From the NCBI RefSeq assembly GCF_018446385.1, contig NC_056006.1, forward strand, positions 1,116,001-1,180,000: 64,000 bases of DNA, in the 5' to 3' direction. This document shows, one piece after another, positions 1-10,799 of the stretch. Source of the stretch: Zingiber officinale. Its lineage: Eukaryota; Streptophyta; Magnoliopsida; Zingiberales; Zingiberaceae. The notes under the pieces were generated by a model that was not told where the DNA came from, searched no databases, and saw nothing but the letters and a program-made list of their open reading frames with translations. The position numbers and the translations under genes were made by a program. Within the stretch, counting starts at the first letter, position 1. Every line of letters begins with the position of its first letter.

Positions 1-2325
1 CTACTCATAAGCATCTGGTCAATCTTGACATGCTCCAGGTCTTCCCTGTGACCATTCGGTCATGTTGACCTGCTCCAGACCTCCCCACGAGTATCTTGGT
101 CACCCTGACTTGCTTTGAACCTTTCCGCAAGTATCTTGGTCACCCTGACCTATTCCCGACCTTCCCCACGAGTATCAATCATCCTAACCTACTCCAGGCA
201 TTCCCAGTGAGTATCCAGTCACCTTGACCTATTTCAGGCCTCCTCATGAATATCCGATCATCCTGACCTTCTCTAGGCCTTCTCCGCAAGCATCCGGTCA
301 CCTTGACCTACTTCGGGCATCTCCGTGAGTACCCGGTTACCCTGACCTTCTCCAGGTCTTCCCCACGAGTATTCGATCACCCTGACCTTCTCTGGGCCTT
401 CCCCGTGAGCATCCGATCATCTTGACCTATTCCGAGCCTTCCCTACGAATATCTAATCACCTCTGACCTACTTCAAACCTGAGCCCTCATGGCTTTGCTC
501 TTGGACTCTACCCAAAATGTCTCATTTCCAACGAAGATATCATATATCTTTTTAAACTCATGATCTTTTCTATATATTTTCAATGTAGAACTTTGATTGT
601 ATTCCAACAATCCTCCACTTAAATGAAGGACCACAATTACTCTCATGGTCCGAGTCTCCCCACGAGCATTCGATCACTCTTAACCTGCTCTAGGCCTTCC
701 CCATGAGCATTTGGTCCGTTTGACCTACTGTGGGCCTCCCCGCGAGAATCCTGATCACCCTAACCTACTTCGGGTCTTCCTATGAGCATCGGGTCATCCT
801 GACCTGTATCGGACCTTCCCTACGAGCATCTGGTTACCTTGACTTACTTCGGGTCTCCCTATGAGTATCCAGTCACCTTGACATTCTCCGGGCCTTCCGC
901 GCTAGCATCTGGTCACCTTGACATGCTCCGGGTCTTCCCTGCAAGCATCCGATCACTTTGACCTTCTCCAGACCTTCTCTGTGAGTATCCGATCACTCTG
1001 ACATTCTCTGGGCCTTCCCCATGAGCATCCAGTCATCCTGATCTTCTCCCGGCCTCCCCGAAAGCATCTAGATCTGGTCACCCTGACTTGCTCCTAGCCT
1101 TTCCTATGAGTATCTGGCCACCCTAACATTCTCCAAGCCTTCCCTACGAGCATCCTAGTCACCCTGACCTTCTCTAGGCCTTCCCCATGAATATTTAGTC
1201 ACCTTGACTTTCTCCAGGCCTTCCCCATGAGAATTTGATCACCTTGACCTGCTCCAAACCTTTACCACAAGCATCTGGTCACCTCTGACCTACTCCTGGC
1301 CCACCCTTAACTTCGTTCAAGGCCACCCCACATGACATCTAGTGTGGACCATGGATCTAATACCGTTTGTTAAGATTGAAGGATATTTACATATATCCAC
1401 AATGACATAATACTGTCAACTTTGGACCTAGTCTCTCATGGATTTACTCTTGGATTCTACCCAAAAGGTCTCATTGTCAATAGAGATATGATACATCCTT
1501 TTAAACCCATGATTTTTTTTTCATATCTTTTCAATGTGGGAGTTTGATTGTATCCCAACAATCCTCTTCTCAAACAAAGGACCACAATTACTCTCATAGT
1601 TTGGGCCTTCCCGTGAGTATTTGGTCACTCTTAACATACTCCGGGCCTTTCTCATAAGTATCTGATCACCTATTCTGGACCTCCTCGTGAGTATCCTGGT
1701 CACCCTAACCTGCTTCGGGCGTTCCCGCGAGTATCTGGTCACCCTGACCTGCTCCGGACCTTCCCATAACCATCTGGTCACCTTGACCTTCTTCGGGTCT
1801 CCTCGACCTTCTTCGGGTCTCCTCGTAATTATCCGGCTACTCTGACCTTCTCCAGGCCTTTCCCGCAGGTATCCGGTCACCTTGACCTGAGCCAGGCCTT
1901 TCCGCGAGTATCTGGTCACCCTGACTTTCTCCGGACCTTTCTCGCAAGTATCTGGTCACCTTGACTTTCTCTGAGCCTTCTCCGTGAGCATCCAATTACC
2001 TTGACCTGCTCTAAGCCTTCCCCACAAGCATCTGATCACCTCTGACCTACTCCAAGATTGAGCTCTTATGACTTTGCTCTTGGGCTCTATCCAAAAGACC
2101 TTATGTCAAATGGTGATATCATATATCCTTTTAAATCCATGATCTTTTCCATATCTTTTCAATGTGGGACTTTGATTGTATCCCAACAATCCTCCCCTTA
2201 ACGAAGGACCACAATTACTCTCATGGTTCAGGTCTCTCCGTGAGGATCCTGTCACTCTTGACCTGCTTCAGGCCTTCCCCATGAGTATTTGGTCACCTCG
2301 ACCTGCTCTGGGCTGAGTGAGAGAA
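1..2325 (-). mobile_element. Concatemer of a TRIM-like miniature LTR element with internal 40-bp arrays
   Basis: Four blocks of a degenerate tandem repeat of roughly 38-42 bp (core like GGTCACCCTGACCTGCTCC plus GCCTTCCCCGTGAGTATC) fill 1-480, 610-1340, 1561-2045 and 2189-2325. They are separated by three LTR-like segments ending at 609, 1560 and 2188. Each segment ends ..CCCAACA or ..TCCAACA and is followed by ATCCTCC.., the reverse complement of a polypurine tract, so the element reads on the minus strand. The same architecture with a clean target duplication lies at 49199-50034. The repeats give long accidental open frames on the minus strand (for example 1521-1919), which I do not regard as genes. 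Neighbouring units share LTRs, as expected from unequal recombination. Confidence 0.75.
1368..1560 (-). repeat. Full-length 193-bp LTR of the TRIM-like element
   Basis: The segment has TGTT..AACA termini. On its left, about 1352-1365, is a degraded initiator-tRNA-Met primer site (reverse complement GGTATTAGATCC). On its right is a purine tract in reverse complement. The LTR remnants at about 482-609 and 2056-2188 match only its right two thirds. Both lack the same 60-70 bp at the left, so the two truncated copies probably descend from one deleted ancestor. The kinase-intron copy 49199-49388 has the same size (190 bp). Confidence 0.75.
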
Positions 2326-2600
2326 GAGGAGAGTTCAAGAGAAAAAAAGGGAACAAACAGTCAGGAAAACCTAAAATCACAAATTTTGCGACAGAATTTA
2401 AATTTCATCACAAAATGGGGATGAAATTTTAGGTTTATGGTTTCTCGCCACCTCAATAGTGATAGTTTTATTGGTGCAATATCGGTCCTACAAGTATTAG
2501 GGCCGAAATTTATTTTTTGTCGCTAATTAGCGATGGATAACAAATTTTGTAGCTAATTAGGGTTTCCTGTCGCCTCAATAACGACGATATTAGCGACGAA
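2326..2600. other. Unclassified repeat-like sequence with GCGACGAA / TTCGTCGC motifs
   Basis: No gene is seen. Short motifs such as GCGACAGAATTT, GTCGCTAATTAGCGA and TAGCGACGAAAAAC recur in both orientations, resembling subterminal repeats of a DNA transposon. It abuts the broken reverse-transcriptase end of the copia relic at about 2610, so it is probably the sequence that truncated that element. I found no CACTA terminus or target duplication. Confidence 0.35.
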
Positions 2601-5463
2601 AAACAAAATTCAGTAGGTTCCATGTGTCATTCATGTGAAGTGATTTCATCTCCTCTTGTATCGCTATCATCCATTTACCAGAGTCATGGCAACTAATCGC
2701 TTCTGAGAGTGGTGCAGGTTCCTCATTAAAATCAATTTTTTCAGCTACATTTAGGGCATAAGCAACTAAATCAGCCTCGGCATATCTCTGAGGAAGCCTA
2801 ATATCTCTACGATGCCTATCTTTCGTAATAGAATAATGTGGAGATGCTTGTGAGGAGCTACTAGCATCCACTAAATATGAGTTAGACTGCATAGTAGAGT
2901 CTGGTGTAGATCCAATTCAAAGTTCCACCTGTGTGTTTGACTTTTTTTATCTGTTTCATAAGTATGTTTGGAAGAAAGATCATTAAGCATGATAGTCTCA
3001 TAAAAAACATCATATCGACTGATGACGACTTTACTAGTCTCTTTGGATACAAAACTTGTATCCCTTCACACCAGACTTAAAACCTATAAAAATACACTTC
3101 ATAGACCAGGGCTCCAACTTTCCATTATCAATATGAGCATAAGTAGGACATCCAAAAATTATCAAATCAAAATAACTAGCAGAAGTACCAAACCATACCT
3201 CTTGTGGAGTTCTCTTGTCAATAGTAGTTGACAGAGAGCGATTGATAAGATAACAAGCATATGCAACAGTTTCGACCGAAAAATACTTCAGTAAACCAGC
3301 ATTGAGGAGCATACATCGAACCTTTTCCATCAAAATCATATTCATCCTCTCTTCCACACTATTTTGTTGAGAGTTACGTCGAACTGTGTTATGCCTCACA
3401 ATTCTATCCATTCTACATAAGGCAATTCCATCCATTCTACATAAGGCATTGAACTCATTAGACCAAAACTCTAAACCATTATCTATTCGGAGACACTTGA
3501 CTTGCCTTCCAGTCTACTTTTTTATCATAATTTTTCACTCCTTAAAAGTAGGAAACACATCACTCTTCTGCTTCAGAAAAAACACTCACAACTTTGACCT
3601 TTCTAAAAAAATCATCAATAATTGTGAGCATATACAATGCACCTCCCTTCGAAGACACCCTGGATGGTCCCCAAAGATCAGAGTATATGTATTCTAGTGT
3701 CCCCTTCGTGTTGTGGATGTCTATCGAGAACTTGACTCTCTTCTACTTGGCAAAAACACAATGCTAGCATAATTTCAATGTCGTAATGCTTTACGCACCA
3801 AGAAGTCTTCTCTTACTCAATTCAATCATGTCATTCTCACACATGTGACCCAGACGTATATGCCAAAGCCTCGTGATGTCATTATCAGATAACGAAGGAC
3901 TAGCAACAACAACATCACCCATAACTATAGAACCTTGTAAAACATACAAATCGATAGTTTTTATATATCCCTTCATCACCACAAGAGAACCTTTGCTGGC
4001 CTTCACAACTCCACCTTCACCAGTGTACTTGTACCCTTTTGAGTCAAGAGTACTCAGAGAGATCAGATTTCTCTTTATATCAGGGACATGCCTTACATCA
4101 CCTAGTGTCTGAACAACTCCATCAAACTTCTTAATTCTGACTGTTCTAATACATGCAATTCCACAAGATGCATTATTACCCATCAAAATATCACCTCTAG
4201 AATTAGTTTGATACGTTGAAAACCAATCCCGATTAGAACACATATGAAACATACTATCAGAATCAAGAATTCACTCATCGTTCAGTTTAGAATCACCATT
4301 AGACGCAACTAGAAGTTCCCCCATCACTGTGATCTTCAACAACATCAGCTTCATCAGATTTCTCTAGTTGTTTTCCCTTTTGATTTTCACCAGCTTGTTC
4401 TTATTTTGTATCTTGTAACACTCTACCATAACATGTCCTTTTTTCTTGCAATATCGACTTGTCTTATCCTTATTACTCCTGAATTTCGATCTGCCTCTGT
4501 TATTGCCACTAGAATTTCTTTCTGGCAGTCTCCCTCATGCAATAAGACCCTTACATTTGGCCTTAAATCCACAGACGAGCTTATCCATCCTCTCCTTAGA
4601 GAATAAAGCATCATAAACCTCATCTAAAGTTAGAGAGTCATGACTATATAAAATAGTATCTCTGAAAGTAGCATACGAGGTAAGCAACAAACACAACAAT
4701 ATCAAACCTAAATCCTCTTTGTCAAACTTAACTTCCATAGATTTCAAATCAGAGATAATTTCTTTAAAAATATTCAAATGATCTTCTAAAGATGTATCTT
4801 AGACCATACGATGAGAATACAAACGTTGCTTTAAGTGCAGTTTGCTAGTTAGATTTTTCGTCATAGACAACTGCACCAATCTCAACCACAACGTCACAGT
4901 GAATTTTTCTTTCAAACAATTCTGGAGAATTTGATTCAACAGATGCAGATGAATTTGAGATAAGACTTTTCGATTCTTGTGCTACTTTTTCTCAGTACTC
5001 CATGAAGATGACATCTTTTCAAACCCTAACAAAGCATCATCCAAATCCATCTGTGCTAGAACATCCCGCATCTTGACTTGCCATAATGAAAATATGGTGT
5101 TTCGATCCAACAACGAAATATCCTACTTCATGGTCGCCATAACTCCGAAAACAAACCAGACTCTGATACTAGTTTGTTAGAAATTTATGACAATAAACGA
5201 AAAATGAAGCACAAAAAGAAATAAAAAATTCTGAACACAAGTAGATTTACATGGAAAACCTTTGACAAGGGAAAGCCACGAGAAGAGAGCAAGAGAATAT
5301 TTCACTATCGAACAATTTTGGTACAACTTTCAAATAAAGGGAAAAACAACAGCTAAAAAAGGTAATATCATTGTACTCTAAAAATATACTTTATAAGTAA
5401 AGTGTAAATAAGATTAAAAAATTAGATCGGTTTAATGGATTGTTGGGTCAGCAAACTCTAACA
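2600..5463 (-). mobile_element. Degraded Ty1/copia retrotransposon, 3' part lost
   Basis: Reading the minus strand from 5463: LTR, primer site, gag, protease/GAG-pre-integrase, integrase and the first part of reverse transcriptase. Gag pieces lie at 4535-4777. A zinc knuckle near 4400-4460 has Ser in place of the first Cys (SRYCKKKGH). The GAG-pre-integrase block at 3791-4252 contains LWHIRLGHMCENDM. The integrase C-terminal part at 3034-3435 contains YLINRSLSTT and GCPTYAH. The RT entry at 2608-2892 contains AISCHDSGKWMIAIQEEMKSL. The protease motif reads LDSDS in place of LDSG, with a stop codon just before it. Several frameshifts separate the blocks and the RT core is missing, so the copy is dead. 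Confidence 0.88.
5175..5463 (-). repeat. 5' LTR of the copia relic (289 bp) and primer-binding site
   Basis: The segment begins TGTTAGA and ends TCTAACA, a 7-bp terminal inverted repeat. Just outside, at about 5159-5172, the minus strand reads TAGTATCAGAGTC, a one-mismatch version of the initiator Met-tRNA primer site, which fixes the orientation. No second LTR is present in the window because the element is truncated near 2610. Confidence 0.8.
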
Positions 5464-6065
5464 ATAACTATAAGTGCATTGCAGTAATAAAGTATCCAAA
5501 GGAAGAAATAAAGTATTCAAAGAAAAAAAACTAAGAGGATTAGATTTGAATCCTTAATAGAATGAATATTCTATCAGTTAACTTCTGATTAAGTATAAAT
5601 TGTACTTCAAATTTATTTGATAGATGAATTAAGAGAAGATCATCTATCTCTAAAATTAATCAATTGAAGGCCGAACACCTAAATTATTAAAAATTAAAAT
5701 AATGAAGAGTACCTTAAGTATATTAGTTATGCCATATTTTCTTTATGCCTTTATATACTCAACATAAAAGAGTAATGTGGAAGAAGTAGGAGGGTATATT
5801 CTTAAATTTCAAAAAATTATTAAACACTTTGATGAGCATCAACTCTAGCTCTCTCTCTCTGTATATAATGATAATCCTAATTAGTCTTATTGATTATCTC
5901 TGAGTTGATCGATCTGATCCCACGAAAGTTTTCCATCGATTATCGGAGTAAATCGGAAAGCGCACATGACGATTAGCCTAGAAATCCAACATCAACTATA
6001 TATATAGCACTAGGTAGCAATGATACATGGAGTTTGATAATTAATTAATATTAATATTAATGTAG
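5464..6065. other. AT-rich sequence upstream of the PHO1-like exons
   Basis: No coding exon was recognised, and in particular nothing resembling an SPX domain. There is a short CT run near 5850. The AG splice acceptor for the first visible PHO1-like exon is at 6064-6065. The stretch is either intron of a larger gene whose 5' exons lie beyond the copia insertion and this window, or flank of a truncated gene copy. Confidence 0.5.
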
Positions 6066-8260
6066 GTGTTAAAGTTGGGAGATGAGGTAGAGTCCATTTT
6101 CACAAAGCACTTCGCCAGCAACGATAGGAAAAAAGCCATGAAATTCCTCAGACCTCAACAGCCCAAGGAGTCTCACATCATCACCTTCTTAGTTGGTAAT
6201 AACATTTCATATATATATTAATTTATTAATTATACATTAATGAAAGATATGTACGTGCAGGTTTATTCACTGGCAGTTTTGTGACACTATTCACCGTGTA
6301 TGCTATCTTGGCTCATTTATGTGGCATCTTTTCTTCTGAATCTGATTACATGGAAACAGTTTACCCTATATTCAGGTACATCATCGATCCTTTTAATTAT
6401 CAATGTAAATAATTAAGTTGATGATTAATTAAAATATATATTGTTTTCTTGAATGCATGCAGTGTGTTTGCGTTAATTAGCCTGCACATATTCTTGTATG
6501 GATGCAACATATTAGCCTGGCGAGGGTGTAGGGTTAATCATAACTTCATCTTTGAGTTCTCACCCAACACCGCTCTCAAGTACCGTGATGCCTTCCTCAT
6601 CAGCGCCTCCCTCATGACCGCCGTCGTCGCCGCCCTCGTCGCCCACCTCCTCCTCCGGTCTGCTGGTGTATACTCCCAGCAGCACGTGGATACTATTCCA
6701 GGAGCCCTCTTTCTGGTATATATATCTATAAATAAATAAATAAATACTATGTGATTGCTCAAATTCAGACACTTTATACACTATCATGTGCTGTGCAGGT
6801 ATTCACTGTATTGCTCTTGTTGCCCTTCAATGTATTCTACTGCTCAACACGCTATTGCTTTCTCCGTGTGATTCGCAATATTATCTTCTCCCCTCTGTAC
6901 AAAGTAATTATAGATTAATAACTACATTATGTAAATTGTATGGTAATTAGGAATCCTTATAATTAAGTTACATTTCTATTAATTTTATTAATTGTAGGTG
7001 TTGATGGTTGACTTCTTCATGGCTGACCAGCTGACCAGTCAGGTACGTAATTAAGAGTATACTAATTATGAAATTTAATGTAAAGGGCTTAATTTAATTA
7101 TGAATGCAGATTCCATTACTGAGGCATATGGAACTGGCAACATGTTATTTCATGGTTTCTGGATTTAAAGGGCAGCCTTATGAGACTTGCACTCGCAGCC
7201 AGCAGTACAAGCTGATGGCCTACATCATCTCCTTCTTACCCTATTACTGGCGTGCGATGCAGGTATATATATAGACCTACTAAGCATAATTATTATCAAT
7301 CAATTTAGGGGGCGTTTGGTTAAATGATGGGAATGATTATGGATATGAGTTTGATAGTAGGGTGGAATGATAATAGGAATGAAAATGAAACCCATCAAGT
7401 TATATGGGTTTGGTTGATTCCCATAAATCTAGTAATCATTCTCAAAATGTCATTCCCAAACCCACAATCCAAACACTATCTTTTTCTATCATTCCATTCT
7501 CTCATTCTCAAACTCATCAACCAAACACCCTCTTAATTAATCAAACTTTTTATATTGTCTAATCCTGATGAGTTAATTGAAGTGTTTGAGGCGGTACATG
7601 GAGGAAGGATACGACATGAACCAACTAGCGAACGCAGGGAAGTATATATCGGCAATGGTGGCGGCAGCGGCACGGTTGAAGTACGCAGTGGAGGGGACGC
7701 CAATGTGGTTAGGCATCGTCATCCTCACCTCCACTGGTGCCACTCTTTACCAGCTGTTTTGGGACATGGTGAAGGATTGGGGCCTCCTTGACCTCGGATC
7801 CTCTAACCGCTTTCTGAGAGATGAGCTTATTCTCAAAAACAAATCATATTATTATGTTTCCATGGTAATTTAATAATTGCTAAAGCTAAGATATCTACAT
7901 ATATATAATTTTTATTAATTGTAATTATATATAAATATTGCAGTGTTTGAACTTTGTGCTTCGACTTGCGTGGATTGAGAGTGTGATGCGATTGAGCTTA
8001 AACCAAGTCGAGCACAGACTGATTGATTTTTTGCTCGCTTCTTTGGAGATCATTCGACGAGGCCACTGGAATTTCTACAGGTACGTACATATATATACTG
8101 AATGAATTTAATGATTATATGTATTTTGATAATATTGACCAATGTGTATATATATATATACACCTACAGATTGGAGAATGAGCAACTGAATAATGCAGAC
8201 AAGTTCAGGGCTGTGAAGTGTGTGCCATTGCCATTCTCTGAGATGGTCTCTGAGGGATGA
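6066..8260 (+). CDS. PHO1-like: PHO1-family phosphate exporter, C-terminal half (5' part missing)
   Basis: Nine exons join in frame: 6066-6195, 6261-6375, 6463-6715, 6799-6903, 6998-7042, 7110-7262, 7583-7864, 7944-8080 and 8170-8260 (436 codons plus TGA). All introns are GT/AG. The protein runs from [22 protein letters not shown] through several hydrophobic helices into a full EXS domain ([39 protein letters not shown]). PHO1 proteins load inorganic phosphate into the xylem and sit mainly in Golgi/endosomal membranes. They are usually near 780 residues, with an N-terminal SPX inositol-pyrophosphate sensor. Here the roughly 340-residue SPX part is absent from the 600 bp upstream, which meets a copia LTR. 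The visible exons have no stops or frameshifts. The locus is therefore either a gene with distant 5' exons or a young 5'-truncated pseudogene. AATAAA signals follow at about 8327 and 8471. Confidence 0.87.
7308..7532 (+). mobile_element. Tourist-like (PIF/Harbinger) MITE in a PHO1-like intron
   Basis: This 225-bp element has terminal inverted repeats GGGGGCGTTTGGTT and AACCAAACACCCTC. TTA is duplicated at 7305-7307 and 7533-7535, as expected for PIF/Harbinger elements. A second copy, inverted, is at 12793-13011. The two share a translated pattern (MMGM..MSLIV.., WVWLIPIN) over their whole length, but no protein is intended. It lies in the intron between the sixth and seventh visible exons and leaves the splice sites intact. 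Confidence 0.88.
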
Positions 8261-9019
8261 CTAGCAGTAAGTTAACTGGTTAGTGCAGTAGCTGTTGATG
8301 GGGTAGCGAAGAAGGCGATGGAGAAATAAATTAAAGGCAGAACATGGAAAGATGGATTTCAGACATCAATGAGCGAGAGAATTAACTAATGTAGAGGTAG
8401 CAGTACTACTGATTAAAGACCAGTTAACAGCTGATGCATCTGCATTAATTCCATATTGTATGAGGTGGATCAATAAAGAAAATCAATCTCATTAACTACG
8501 GTGAAGTGATCCCTTTATTCAAGAGCAGAACTGGATGAAAGGGCCGGGAGGGGAAATAGATCCGACTAATAATGTTTGCTTAATTAGTTTGCTGGCGGTT
8601 ATGTAATAAATTACGACATCAAATGATGGCGGAGTTTTTGGGTTTTCTTTTTTATAAGAAAATGTCAGAAGGAAAAGGGTTTATCATTTAAGTTAAGTTT
8701 GATTAGGTGTAATGTAATCGAACTTGTAATATAATTAAATTTGTAATGTAATTTAATGTAATCTTGATTACATTACTAAGTTGGATAATATAATCTATGT
8801 AATCTTTGATTACAAAGATGATTACATTTTTTTATTTGGTATCCATTATTTTTAATAAAAAATGTAATTCGTATTATCATAAAATAACAAAAATATTCTG
8901 CAACTTCTACCGACGGTCGTTGCACCTCTATCGAAGCTTGTGGCAATCACCGGCAACCATCGACTGCCATTACCAGCAACTGTCAGCCGTCGCCACCGGC
9001 AACCGCCGGCCACCGCCGC

Positions 9020-9470
9020 AGCCGTTGGGTGACGATGGCCGGCGGGTGGGCGAGCGGTGGGCGGCGGGCGAGCGGGCGGGCGAGCGACCGGCCAGCGGCC
9101 GGCGAGCAGGCGAGCGACCGGCCAGCGGCCGGCGAGCAGGCGAGCGACCGGCCAGCGACCGGCGAGCAGGCGAGCGAGCGGCAGGCGAGCGGGCGAGCTA
9201 GCGGCCGGCGAGCGGGCGAGCGAGCGGTCGGCGAGCGGGCGAGCGAGCGGCCAGCGGGCGGGTGGGCGAACGAGCGGCCGGCGGGCGAGTGGGTGGTCGA
9301 GCTGTTGGCGGGCGAGCGGCAGGCGGGCCAACGGGCCGGCGAGCGGTCGACCGACAGGCGGGTGGGCTAGTGGTCTGGCAAGCGATCGGCGAGCGGGCGG
9401 TCAACGGGCGGACAGTCGACCGACGAGCGGCCAGCTGGCCGGTGAGCGAGAGAGCGACGGACTAGGGGTA
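9020..9470. repeat. GC-rich minisatellite (GCGAGCGGCCGGCGAGCGGG type)
   Basis: A degenerate array of GCGGGCGAGCGAGCGG / CCGGCGAGCAGGCGAGCGA units, with an almost perfect 30-bp repeat three times around 9085-9175. Base composition switches abruptly from AT-rich to over 70 percent GC. Open frames on both strands are Arg/Ala/Gly/Ser-rich low-complexity translations, not genes. Confidence 0.85.
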
Positions 9471-9594
9471 TATTCAACATTCAAATTTTAGTTAAACGAT
9501 GACCTCGTAATGTAATCAAATTACATAGTATGTGCTTTGTAATCTATATTACAAAACTTCACTAACTATTGTAATCGAGATTACATTACATTAC

Positions 9595-10500
9595 GGGTGC
9601 GTTTGGTTGTAGGTTATCCTTGATAACCTTGGTTATTCATTCAAGGTTATTAACGAAAATCCTGTTTGACTAATCGATGATTCCCGAATAATGTTCCATA
9701 CCTAACACGCTAGGGATATGTAACCCGAAATTGGAAAACCTCGGAAAACTGAGGTTTTTATTAATTCTAGGATTAACGAATTCTTTTTACCTAAAATACG
9801 CTCGGATAAGAGAAAAATACGATAAAAAATAAAAACGTAAAGAAAAAATAGAAAATATAAAAAATAAAATAAAATAATTTAAAAAAAAAGGAAAAATACG
9901 TAAAAAATTTAAAAAAAATAGAAAAAATGAAAAAGTAAAAAAATAAAAAACGTAAAAAATATTAAAAAATAAAAAAAATGGGGAAAAAAAATAAAAAAAC
10001 ATTAAAAGCCTTAAAAATAATAAAAAATGGGAAAAAATCTTTAAAAAATAGAAAATAGAAAAAACGTAAAAAATATATAAATTTTTTAAAAAAAAGTAAA
10101 ACATAAAAAATAATAAAAAAATGGGACAAAATAAAAATAATAATAATAAACTTTTTAAAATAAAAAAATAAAAAATTTCAAAAAATAAACATCCGAAAAA
10201 ATTTTTTAAAAAAAATAAAAAACACATAAAAAGAAAAACGTGAAAAAGAAAAAGTAAAAAAAATGTAGAGTTTAAAATTATAATAATAATATGTATGATT
10301 GGTTTTGTATCTGAGAGTAATATAGTAAAATATTAAAGTAGGTTATGCATTAAAATTTTCAAACAAATAAATTTTTACTGTATTACTTAGGTTGAATCAA
10401 ATAATATTTGATTATGTTTTATTCTCATAACTTTGGTTATATGATTGCATGGTAATCACGTAACCAAGGTTATATATGATAACTTGAACCAAACACACCC
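9595..10500. mobile_element. 906-bp Harbinger-like non-autonomous element with A-rich core
   Basis: The termini GGGTGCGTTTGGTT and AACCAAACACACCC form an imperfect inverted repeat, followed inwards by GGTTAT-rich inverted sequence (CTTGATAACCTTGGTTA against TAACCAAGGTTATATATGATAA). TAC flanks both sides (9592-9594, 10501-10503), a 3-bp target duplication. The core (9810-10260) is almost pure A with scattered T, C and G. The Phe-rich open frame seen on its minus strand is an artefact of that composition. Confidence 0.72.
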
Positions 10501-10799
10501 TACAAGTTTAAAAGTAAACCAAACAAAATAATCAAGCTTGTAATGTAATCCTGATTACATTACAAGACATATTTCACCCTACCAAATGCCACCTTAAGGT
10601 TAAATATTTTTTTAAAACAATATATCACCTAAATTTGATGGTATTTAGTGGGATGACTTGACCAAAATAATTAACTCTGCCCATAATGAACCAGTCATGA
10701 CCAGTTCCAAACCTGAATAATGGATGAGGGTTGCGTTAGGTTGCTAGCTAGTAATAAAACTATAGCAAATGTTCAATGAATAGTTCCATTAAACTATTG

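Larger units (their letters stand above)
8690..10590. repeat. Composite repeat: GTAATGTAATC-type element carrying a GC-rich minisatellite and an A-rich insertion
   Basis: The left arm (8700-8870) and right arms (9480-9594 and 10503-10575) are rich in GTAATGTAATC / GATTACATTAC in both orientations, so the unit can fold on itself. Its middle is the GC-rich array at about 9020-9470. A separate element, 9595-10500, has inserted in the right arm. I could not define outer termini or a target duplication. There are no genes. Confidence 0.5.

Noticed and set aside
1521-1919. 132-codon frame in the first repeat block as a gene
   Set aside because: It is a translated 40-bp tandem array (repeating VRVTRYSRERP) within a miniature LTR element.
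9029-9491. Long Arg/Ala/Gly-rich open frames on both strands
   Set aside because: They follow from the GC-rich tandem repeat, are open in several frames at once, and lack any domain.
9787-10227. Phe/Leu-rich minus-strand open frame that looks like a membrane protein
   Set aside because: It is the translation of an A-rich low-complexity core of a transposable element.
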